A stretch of 64,000 nt of DNA, taken from Nosema muscidifuracis. Taxonomy: Eukaryota; Microsporidia; Nosematidae. The position numbers were made by a program, and so were the translations under genes. A model generated the notes under the pieces. The model had not been told where the DNA came from. It did no database searches and saw nothing but the letters and a program-made list of their open reading frames with translations. The stretch is taken from assembly GCA_028335825.1 (NCBI GenBank), contig JAIOKI010000027.1, positions 248,001 to 312,000 on the forward strand, in the 5' to 3' direction. Shown here piece by piece: positions 57,086 to 64,000 of the stretch (the stretch's first letter is position 1; every line of letters starts with the position of its first letter).

Positions 57086-59002
57086 ATGTTGACTCTTCCT
57101 ACTTTCCAAAAGAAGATTATAAATTCAAATAACAGAATAATAATAAAATCAATAAAAAGACTTACAACATATAACCCAGAATATATACAAGATGTATCTC
57201 TACAAGTAGTTATAGAGACACCATCTGGTGAATGTAAAACATCTATATATAAAATATCAGATACACATCCTAATCTTTATATTGTACAAGGAACAAGTCT
57301 AAAAAGACTTCTTTCATTTTATGATCTAATATATATATTAGATGATAGGATACAAGTCTTAGAAGATTATCGACTTATTCATATACCTTCACTTAAAATA
57401 CCTTGTATGTATACTAATTCTATAAAGAAACTTATAATTAATTATCAGTATTTGGAATGTATAAATCTTAATAGTTTGGATCTTTCTTATTTAGATTTAA
57501 GGTCTAATTATTTGTATAAAGTAATTTATGATAAAAAAGGTTTGTTGTATTGTGATTTAAGAAATAATAAAATAAAAAAATGTAGCATAAAATCAGAAAT
57601 ATTAAAAATTAATAAAAAAAGATGTAGTGGAGAAGAAAGGTGTGATAAAGTAGAAAGATGTGATGAATATAAGGATAAACATAACATAAAAGATGATATA
57701 AAAGATGATATTAAAGATAAAATAAATGATAAAATAAATGATATAAAAGATAACATAAGAGATGATATAAAAAATAAAAATGATATTAAAAATGACTCAA
57801 AAGATAACATAAAAGATAATAAGAAATTTAAATATCATAAACATATTTCTTTATCTAAATTACATCTTAATATAGATTCTTCTCCTTATATAAAATATAA
57901 AGTATATAATTTGTCTTATAGATTCTATATAGTTTATAAAGATATCATAGATTTTAAATATATCTTAACTTGTATATTAAGAGATCTTAGAAATTTTAAT
58001 ATATTAGATACTGTAGAATATATCTATAATAAACTTAAAAAGATATCATTGAATAGAGGATATTTTTATATAGTATGTGTAAATGAAGATAATATATTTA
58101 TTAAAACATACAGGATTAGATTAGTTATGGATAATTATATGAGACATGAATTTATAAATAGAGAAGATACTTATATATATGATAATATAGGGAAATGGTA
58201 TGTAGTACCATTAATAAATAGATTAGAATTATCAAATCAAATACAAGATAATGAACAAATATTAGATAATAAACAAATACTAGATAATAAATTAAATCAA
58301 ATACAAGATAATAAACAAATACTAGATAATGAACAAATACAGGATAACAATCAAATACTAGATAATAAATTAAATCAAATACTAGATAATTATGATATTC
58401 TAAATGCTATAATTAGTCAATCAACTAATTACATTACAGATACAAATTTATTTAAGAAATGTACTATTCCATCATATACTAAATTAATTAAGAAATATAA
58501 AAAATCAATAAATAAGAAGATTACTACTAGTACGAAGATGGTGTTCATGTTTATAAAATTTTATGAGACTAGATCAGGTAAAAATAGTAATATAAAAAAA
58601 CAAGCACATTTATTAAACCGTCTTAAGAAAATACAAAATTGTAAGATTTTTGAAGATAATGGTACTGATGGTATAATATTTATGAGTCAGAATATTGAAA
58701 GCATATTAGAATATGGATTATACATGAGAAAAGTCTTTTTGAGTTATAAAATAGATATTAGTATAGGAATAGCTTGTGGATTATATTTTTTTAAGATAGA
58801 TGAATGGGGATGTAAATTTATGGGAAATGTTCTAAATACTGCAGCAAGAATTTCTTATTTTGGTAAAGGTATGTATTGTTGTGAATGTGCTGTATTAAAT
58901 AATCATGATAGATTTTACTTCCAGTATGTAGGAGAGAGAGAAGTAAGAGGATATTGTAAATGTGTAAAGATATATATGGTTTATTATAGAAGTGGTATGT
59001 AA
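57086..59002 (+). CDS. Leucine-rich-repeat protein with degenerate class III adenylate cyclase domain
   Basis: A 638-residue protein starting two bases after a CCCC run. Residues 120-170 hold a short leucine-rich stretch (LNSLDLSYLDLRSNYL, LLYCDLRNNKI). Residues about 193-250 are a low-complexity Lys/Asp/Ile repeat, and about 384-435 a QILDN/QIQDN repeat. The C-terminal 150 residues resemble a class III nucleotidyl cyclase: MVFMFIKF (485-492) at the place of MVFTDIKN, NGTDGIIF with D528 at the second metal site, IGIACG, and GNVLNTAARI with N584 and R588. The first metal-binding Asp appears replaced by Phe, so catalysis is doubtful. Leucine repeats before a cyclase is the order of fungal Cyr1, but the protein phosphatase-like part of Cyr1 is not evident and the protein is about a third of its size. 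It may be a reduced cyclase or a regulatory pseudoenzyme. Confidence 0.75.
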   Translation: MLTLPTFQKKIINSNNRIIIKSIKRLTTYNPEYIQDVSLQVVIETPSGECKTSIYKISDTHPNLYIVQGTSLKRLLSFYDLIYILDDRIQVLEDYRLIHIPSLKIPCMYTNSIKKLIINYQYLECINLNSLDLSYLDLRSNYLYKVIYDKKGLLYCDLRNNKIKKCSIKSEILKINKKRCSGEERCDKVERCDEYKDKHNIKDDIKDDIKDKINDKINDIKDNIRDDIKNKNDIKNDSKDNIKDNKKFKYHKHISLSKLHLNIDSSPYIKYKVYNLSYRFYIVYKDIIDFKYILTCILRDLRNFNILDTVEYIYNKLKKISLNRGYFYIVCVNEDNIFIKTYRIRLVMDNYMRHEFINREDTYIYDNIGKWYVVPLINRLELSNQIQDNEQILDNKQILDNKLNQIQDNKQILDNEQIQDNNQILDNKLNQILDNYDILNAIISQSTNYITDTNLFKKCTIPSYTKLIKKYKKSINKKITTSTKMVFMFIKFYETRSGKNSNIKKQAHLLNRLKKIQNCKIFEDNGTDGIIFMSQNIESILEYGLYMRKVFLSYKIDISIGIACGLYFFKIDEWGCKFMGNVLNTAARISYFGKGMYCCECAVLNNHDRFYFQYVGEREVRGYCKCVKIYMVYYRSGM

Positions 59003-59099
59003 GATAAAGATATTTTAAAGATTGAATGAAGTATATTTTGGAGATTGATGTATATGGAAGATTTTCAAATGATTGACTTGAAGTATCTTTAAGAGATTA

Positions 59100-59265
59100 A
59101 CTTATATATAAGAAAAATTCCTAAAAATAATAACTTTTTATATAAGACAAACATCTTAAAATATTAACTTATATAAAGTATCTAAAAATATTAACTTATA
59201 TGAAAGATCTTAAAAATATTAACTTGAAGTATCTAAAAAATATTAACTTAGGACAAAATATTCAT
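59100..59265. repeat. Short tandem repeats downstream of the cyclase-like gene
   Basis: Copies of AAATATTAACTT(A)TAT..AAAGTATCT of about 28-32 bases recur five times or so between the cyclase-like stop and the glyoxalase start. Confidence 0.65.
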
Positions 59266-59310
59266 TCCTGAATTTCAGATTGTTAAATATTTTCATCCCT
59301 TATTTTTTTT

Positions 59311-60006
59311 ATGAAATTTATATCTATCAAAGTATCAGATGATAATAATCTTATGTATTTATTCTATACATCTGAGATAGCTTTCTCAGTAGATTCTACT
59401 GATCCACATCTTATTATAAAATGTCTAGATAAATCATTTACTAAAGAATATTATTTACCACATGAGATAAGTAAATTACCAAAATTAGATACTTCAAGGA
59501 AATTAATTTATTCTTTTACTACTCATCATCATCTTGATCATTCTAGTGGAGATAATCTTCTAAAATATTTAGTTCCTCATATTATACAAATAAATGGAGA
59601 AAATTCAGATAATATTTATAATGTATCAGGTATTTCTGTACAATCTATTAGTACTCCTTGTCATACTAAAGATAGTACATGTTATTTAGTAGATAATAAA
59701 TATTTATGTACTGGAGATACAATATTTTATTTGGGTTGTGGTAGATTCTTTGAAGGTGATGCTAAGGATATGATGGAATCTATAAAGAAGATTAAGAATT
59801 TTAATAATGATTTAATATTATTATATGGACATGATTATAGAGAAAGTAATAAAGCATTCTTAAAATATATTAATAAGAAATTTTTAGATGATGAAAGAAT
59901 ATGGCTTACTCTTAGAGAAGAGAAAATGTATAATCCTTTTTTCTTAGTAGAAACAGAAGAAGAAATGAAGAATCTAAGAGAAATGAAAAATAATTTTAGA
60001 AAATAA
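59311..60006 (+). CDS. GLO2: Glyoxalase II (hydroxyacylglutathione hydrolase)
   Basis: A 231-residue metallo-beta-lactamase-fold enzyme that would hydrolyse S-D-lactoylglutathione in the second step of methylglyoxal detoxification. The binuclear metal ligands are all visible: THHHLDH (H72, H74, D76, H77), H118 in TPCHT, D136 in CTGDT, and H174 in YGHDY. The GLO2 signature GCGRFFEGDA lies at 142-151 and the substrate-side MYNPFF at 206-211. The length is slightly under the usual 250-260. No targeting peptide is seen, so it is probably cytosolic. CCC lies at 59,297-59,299, 11 bases before the ATG. It is followed by a repeat array and the convergent Mre11 gene. Confidence 0.93.
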   Translation: MKFISIKVSDDNNLMYLFYTSEIAFSVDSTDPHLIIKCLDKSFTKEYYLPHEISKLPKLDTSRKLIYSFTTHHHLDHSSGDNLLKYLVPHIIQINGENSDNIYNVSGISVQSISTPCHTKDSTCYLVDNKYLCTGDTIFYLGCGRFFEGDAKDMMESIKKIKNFNNDLILLYGHDYRESNKAFLKYINKKFLDDERIWLTLREEKMYNPFFLVETEEEMKNLREMKNNFRK

Positions 60007-60210
60007 TTTGAATATCTGGACTATTATAAAAAATAATATCTAATGGAAGGAATAAATTATCATAAGAAAATAATTTGAATATCTGGACTATTATAAGAAA
60101 ATAACTTAAATATCTGGACTATTATGAAAAAATAATATCTAATGGAAGGAATAGAACAATCATAAAAAAATAATATCTATTAAGATATCAGAACTATTAT
60201 GAAAAAATAA
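60007..60210. repeat. Tandem repeats between glyoxalase II and Mre11 stops
   Basis: A block reading AATTTGAATATCTGGACTAT, then ATAAAAAATAATATCTAATGGAAGGAAT, recurs two to four times with changes across the whole 200-base convergent gap. The first copy starts at the end of the glyoxalase reading frame, so the array may have grown from its 3' UTR. Confidence 0.75.
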
Positions 60211-60211
60211 T

Positions 60212-62464
60212 TTAGAAATCTATTAAGAGATCAGAACTATCATCATCTTCAAATAATTTCCTTTCATCAATATTCATATAGCTGGTAGAAAGATCTTCCT
60301 TATAAAGAGATACTTCAATTTCTTTTTCATGGGATACTTCTTCTTCCTTATGTAGATCTACTCCTTTTATAGGTTCACTAGTAAATAAATTACTACTTAA
60401 TTTACTAAAATCACTGATAATATCTTCTTTACTTAAATTTGTTATTAAATTTTGTGTATTGAGATTTTTCCTTAGAGTTCTACTATCTTTAGCAGTGATA
60501 GATTTTTTATTATCATTTTTATATTCTTTAATATATTTATCTTCTTTATATTCTCCATTATCATAATCTTCTTTAATATATCTATCTTTTTGTATTTCCT
60601 TATAATCTATCTCTTTATATTCTCCATTATCTAATTCTTCTTCGATATATTTATCTTCTTTATATTTTCCATTATCATAATCTTCTTTAATATATCTATC
60701 TTTTTGTATTTCCTTATAATCTATCTCTTTATATTCTCCATTATCTAATTCTTCTTCGATATATTTATCTTCTTTATATTTTCCATTATCTAATTCTTCC
60801 TTATAATCTCTATAATCTAGTTCTTCTATATATTCTCCATTATATTTATCTTCTTCAATATATTTATCTTTATATTCCTCTCTATATTCTCCATCATCTA
60901 GTTCTTCTTTAAATACCTCCCCTTCATCATCTATTGATTTCTCATCTTTTATACAATTCTTTCTGCACATATACAATTTAATTTTCTTTATTTCTCCTTC
61001 TATATCATTAATAATACAATTATCAAATTCCATTCTTTTACTTATTTCTAATACATTTTCATCAACCATCTCCATAAATTCATTCTCTCTATCAAAATAT
61101 TCTAAAAATTTATATTCAGGTATGCATTCCAAAGGAGTGCATTTAAGATGATTCTTTATTATATCATTTATATTTTGTGATTGGTATTTGATACTCTTTA
61201 CAGGATTCTTAATCTTTTTATGAGTAATAAGTTTTATAATATCTGATGGGTTAGCTACTCTATCTTTAAAAATATGACTTATTCTATTTTTATTAAGATT
61301 TAGTACATTTGTAGTTATTATTCTTAATCTAATAAGAGGAAGTATAGGAGGATAATTAAAAGATCCTTCAATATTTCTTATATTAATATTATTCTTATTA
61401 AATATATTATCAATATTATTCTTATTAGATATATTTTCATTTTTATCATTTATATTCTTATTTATTTTAGATCTTTTTATATTTTTATCATTAACATCTC
61501 TTATTATATTCTTATCATTATTATCTCTTATTATATTCTCATTTATATTATCAATACTATTTTTATCATTATTTTCATTAACATCCCTTATCATCTCATC
61601 TCTTATTATATTCTTATCATTATTATCCCTTATTATATTATTATTATTATATACACTTAATATAATTTCATTAATTTTCTCTATTATATCTTTTTCTTCT
61701 GTTAAAGTAGTATCTTCTATTTTAAAAGGTCTTACACTATTAAGCTTGACTCTTGTAAGTATACAATCTTCAAGAATATAACAATATTTATCAGTAGATT
61801 CTCCTTCACATAAACTAGTACGAATAGTAGATCCACATTGAAGTATAGTAGTCTCATTTCTAATTATAATTGGATCATGTTCATGTCCATATACAATTAG
61901 ATTAAATAAATCTGGTAATATTGATGGACATAGATAATCTTTATTTCTTGGTATTCTATTCTGATGAACAAGTAATATATTAAAATATTTAGGAGATAAA
62001 TCTTTAAATATTAATTTTTTAAATATTCCATTAATATCTTTATCTTTTATATAACCTATACCATAAATTCTAATATTACTCATTTGAACATATTCCACGT
62101 CATTCTTACCAATATATTGAATAAGTCCAGCTGAATGAAGAATATCCAAAGTACTAATTTTATTAATCCCAGATGGATCATCATGATTCCCATGTATACA
62201 TATAAAAGGAATTTTAACTTTATAAGTATCTTGTTTAACATTTTTATCTACTATATATTTTCTTAAAATATTTATAGTTCTATTTATACAATATTTAGAT
62301 GGTCTATTATCATGAAACATATCACCTACTTGAAGAATAAAATCTACTTTATGTAAGACAGCTGCATGACATATTTCATCAAATGTTATAAAAGAATCAT
62401 CTTGTCTTATTGGATCATTTTCTTTGTATCCTAAGTGATTATCTGATGTTATAAGAATTTTCAT
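60212..62464 (-). CDS. MRE11: DNA double-strand break repair nuclease Mre11
   Basis: A 750-residue protein whose first ~240 residues form the Mre11 calcineurin-like phosphodiesterase. Motifs in order are SDNHLG (D8, H10), GDMFHDNRPS (D48), GNHDD (N93, H94), LLVHQN (H167) and YGHEHD (H194, H196), followed by the Mre11-type CGSTIRTSLCEGE at 210-221. It should act with Rad50 in break processing. The middle carries a long Asn/Asp/Ile/Lys low-complexity insert (about 270-360). The C-terminal part is an acidic Glu/Asp/Tyr/Lys region with a 38-residue (114-bp) unit duplicated in tandem (DNA about 60,555-60,785). The total length is near that of other eukaryotic Mre11 proteins only because of these inserts. 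The start at 62,464 follows a CCC run (62,469-62,471). Confidence 0.95.
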   Translation of the reverse strand: MKILITSDNHLGYKENDPIRQDDSFITFDEICHAAVLHKVDFILQVGDMFHDNRPSKYCINRTINILRKYIVDKNVKQDTYKVKIPFICIHGNHDDPSGINKISTLDILHSAGLIQYIGKNDVEYVQMSNIRIYGIGYIKDKDINGIFKKLIFKDLSPKYFNILLVHQNRIPRNKDYLCPSILPDLFNLIVYGHEHDPIIIRNETTILQCGSTIRTSLCEGESTDKYCYILEDCILTRVKLNSVRPFKIEDTTLTEEKDIIEKINEIILSVYNNNNIIRDNNDKNIIRDEMIRDVNENNDKNSIDNINENIIRDNNDKNIIRDVNDKNIKRSKINKNINDKNENISNKNNIDNIFNKNNINIRNIEGSFNYPPILPLIRLRIITTNVLNLNKNRISHIFKDRVANPSDIIKLITHKKIKNPVKSIKYQSQNINDIIKNHLKCTPLECIPEYKFLEYFDRENEFMEMVDENVLEISKRMEFDNCIINDIEGEIKKIKLYMCRKNCIKDEKSIDDEGEVFKEELDDGEYREEYKDKYIEEDKYNGEYIEELDYRDYKEELDNGKYKEDKYIEEELDNGEYKEIDYKEIQKDRYIKEDYDNGKYKEDKYIEEELDNGEYKEIDYKEIQKDRYIKEDYDNGEYKEDKYIKEYKNDNKKSITAKDSRTLRKNLNTQNLITNLSKEDIISDFSKLSSNLFTSEPIKGVDLHKEEEVSHEKEIEVSLYKEDLSTSYMNIDERKLFEDDDSSDLLIDF

Positions 62465-62810
62465 GTAAGGGATCTAAAATAAATGGAGAAGATTTAGTAA
62501 TTAAATATTTATAATAATATTATTTTTGATTATTTTATGAGATTGATTATTTTATGAGATTATTTTTTTATAATATATTTTTCATTTAATAAAATATTTT
62601 CTTTTAAATATTATATATTTAAGAATTATCTTATTTTATTATTCCTTTTCTATTAATAAAATCACCCTTCAATTTTTTAAATCTCCCATCTATATAATAA
62701 AATCTCCCTTCAAATATTAAATATTCCTTCTATTAATAAAATCTCCCTTGAAATATAAATCACCCCTCTATTTTTTAAATATCCCTTCATTTTTTTAACC
62801 CCTTAAGTTT
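62465..62810. promoter_or_regulatory. Divergent promoter with an array of CCC start-type motifs
   Basis: Ahead of the plus-strand gene there are seven CCC runs at roughly 20-35 base spacing (about 62,667, 62,686, 62,707, 62,744, 62,763, 62,784 and 62,799). Each sits in a TAAATCTCCCTTCAA-like context. The last, CCCC at 62,799-62,802, precedes the ATG at 62,811. The Mre11 start on the other strand has its own single CCC. The array looks like tandem copies of the microsporidian start signal. Confidence 0.6.
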
Positions 62811-64000
62811 ATGCCTATAATAAAAAGATTAAGTACTTCTTACTTAATATCAACTAAATACAATACATTTCTATTTGACTACCCTGATAATATTTCCATA
62901 CCTCCTTTTGTAGATACAATATTTATATCAAATTCTTCTTCATTATCAATCTTATATATAGATAAAAATATTCCAATATATATTTCTTATCCAGTATATA
63001 CTCAACTTTTATATAAACATAAATTAGAATCAAAAAATAAAGATATTTCTGATATGTTTACTAAAAATATAATATTTATTAATTATAATGAAGTACTTAA
63101 ATTTAATACAATGGATATTACTGTACTTTCTAGTGGTCTTTATATAGGTTGGTGTATGTATAAATTAGATGATATTTTTTTATATTTTAGTGATGTATCT
63201 TTTATAAATAAAGTTTGTAAGAAAATTACACTTTGTAATGTTAAATATATATTGTGGGGTAATAAAGATAAATATTTAAATGACATCATTATGAGTCATA
63301 ATTTAAATATTATTGATAATATAAATGAATTTAATAAGTGTATATTAGAAAATGAAAATACAACTCTTTATGTAGAATTTCCTAATCAGCTTATAGATCT
63401 ACTTTTTCATTTAAATTATTTATTAGATAAAACTAATAAGAAATTTATGATAGATTGTCCAAATATTAAAAGATATTTAAATATGTGTATATCAGAATCT
63501 GATTGGATAAATGATAAATATTATAAATTAAATAATATATTAATTTCCGAAAAAAAATCTAATATATTAATTTCAGAAGAAAAATCTAATATATTAATTA
63601 AAAATATATTTTTAAATGAATCAGGATATATTAAAATAGAAGATAATGGATATAAATTAGATACAAGAAGTAATAAAGAAGATATAATAAAAAATATAAA
63701 AGGAGAAATTTTAGATATACAAGAAGGAATTTATTATACAATAAATGATAAAGATTATGAAGATGTTATGATAGATGGAAATATTGATATAATTAATAAT
63801 TGGGGATATATTATAGGAGAATGTATTAATAAAGATGATAAAGATATTTTTAAAAAAGTATTAAGAATTAATAAAAAAGATGATTTAATTGAATATCTTT
63901 TTAAAAATGAAAAGTTTGTAAGTGTAGATAATGTATTTTATTTTATAAGGGTTGGTGTTAAAATATATGAAGATGAAGGGATGTATAAAGTTATTAATTT
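62811..64000 (+). CDS. CPSF100/INTS9-like inactive metallo-beta-lactamase protein (partial, runs off window)
   Basis: An open frame of 396 codons from the ATG at 62,811 to the window edge without a stop. The start follows CCCCTTAAGTTT. Residues around 30-60 (PPFVDTIFISNSSSLSIL) align in style with the beta-lactamase strand of CPSF100/Cft2 and INTS9. There the metal motif HxHxDH is absent, as it is in those non-catalytic subunits. Further blocks are FINYNEVLKFNTMDITVLSSGLYIGW, matching the LSSG/PAGH loop region, and YLFYSDVSF-like text near 125-135 (actual residues YFSDVSF). The last ~45 residues resemble the small C-terminal domain of both families. The choice between CPSF100 and INTS9 cannot be made here. 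If nearly complete, the protein is much shorter than either family (650-780 residues). Asn/Lys/Ile-rich repeats (ILISEKKSN) occur near 245-265. Confidence 0.6.
   Translation, partial: MPIIKRLSTSYLISTKYNTFLFDYPDNISIPPFVDTIFISNSSSLSILYIDKNIPIYISYPVYTQLLYKHKLESKNKDISDMFTKNIIFINYNEVLKFNTMDITVLSSGLYIGWCMYKLDDIFLYFSDVSFINKVCKKITLCNVKYILWGNKDKYLNDIIMSHNLNIIDNINEFNKCILENENTTLYVEFPNQLIDLLFHLNYLLDKTNKKFMIDCPNIKRYLNMCISESDWINDKYYKLNNILISEKKSNILISEEKSNILIKNIFLNESGYIKIEDNGYKLDTRSNKEDIIKNIKGEILDIQEGIYYTINDKDYEDVMIDGNIDIINNWGYIIGECINKDDKDIFKKVLRINKKDDLIEYLFKNEKFVSVDNVFYFIRVGVKIYEDEGMYKVIN

Noticed and set aside
57526-57810. Minus-strand Ser/Leu/Phe-rich 94-codon frame
   Set aside because: Reverse of the Lys/Asp/Ile low-complexity part of the cyclase-like gene.

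Overview
The window looks like nuclear DNA of a microsporidian. The small-subunit rRNA is only about 1.24 kb. A 5.8S-like block is joined to the 5' end of the large-subunit rRNA with no ITS2. The DNA is very AT-rich. Protein genes are intronless and tightly packed, and most start a few bases after a CCC or GGG run, a start-site signal described for Microsporidia. The species cannot be named from the sequence alone.

Positions 1 to about 39,000 are a graveyard of mobile elements with very few genes. I recognise five Ty3/gypsy-type LTR retroelement fossils of very different ages (about 1-2,568, 6,000-8,560, 19,060-22,150, 25,100-27,200 and 36,300-38,400). There are also six copies or pieces of an R4/Dong-like LINE with a C-terminal restriction-like endonuclease (RLE): about 2,640-5,990, 8,580-9,060, 12,160-15,270, 17,900-18,950, 24,480-25,080 and 30,300-32,710. 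A Tc1/mariner DNA transposon with about 155-bp inverted repeats sits inside the first LINE copy. The only convincing ordinary gene here is a cysteine-rich, tail-anchored protein at 11,294-12,136.

Positions 39,169 to about 43,080 hold one rDNA unit (SSU, short ITS, LSU). Directly after it, from 43,118, lies a different and much younger LINE with an APE endonuclease. It has an intact ORF1, an intact ORF2 overlapping it by 11 bases, and a 3' UTR that folds into a branched RNA. A second, 5'-truncated young copy lies at about 22,160-23,838 on the minus strand. Three more tails lie at 49.7, 50.8 and 51.9 kb. Comparing the 49.3-kb and 50.9-kb tails shows different sequences pairing in the same stems, which is strong evidence for a conserved RNA fold.

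From about 50.3 kb to the right edge the window is a normal gene-dense core. It holds a small unknown gene, two small GGGG-preceded membrane or secreted proteins that share a 14-base upstream motif, an alpha/beta hydrolase, ribosomal protein uL5/RPL11, a four-pass membrane protein with a C-terminal SH3-like domain, a leucine-rich-repeat protein ending in a degenerate class III cyclase domain, glyoxalase II, Mre11, and the start of a CPSF100/INTS9-like protein that runs off the end. Several pairs are divergent and share short intergenic promoters. A TE-filled end, then one rDNA unit, then core genes resembles the chromosome ends of Encephalitozoon, so this may be a subtelomere; that is inference.
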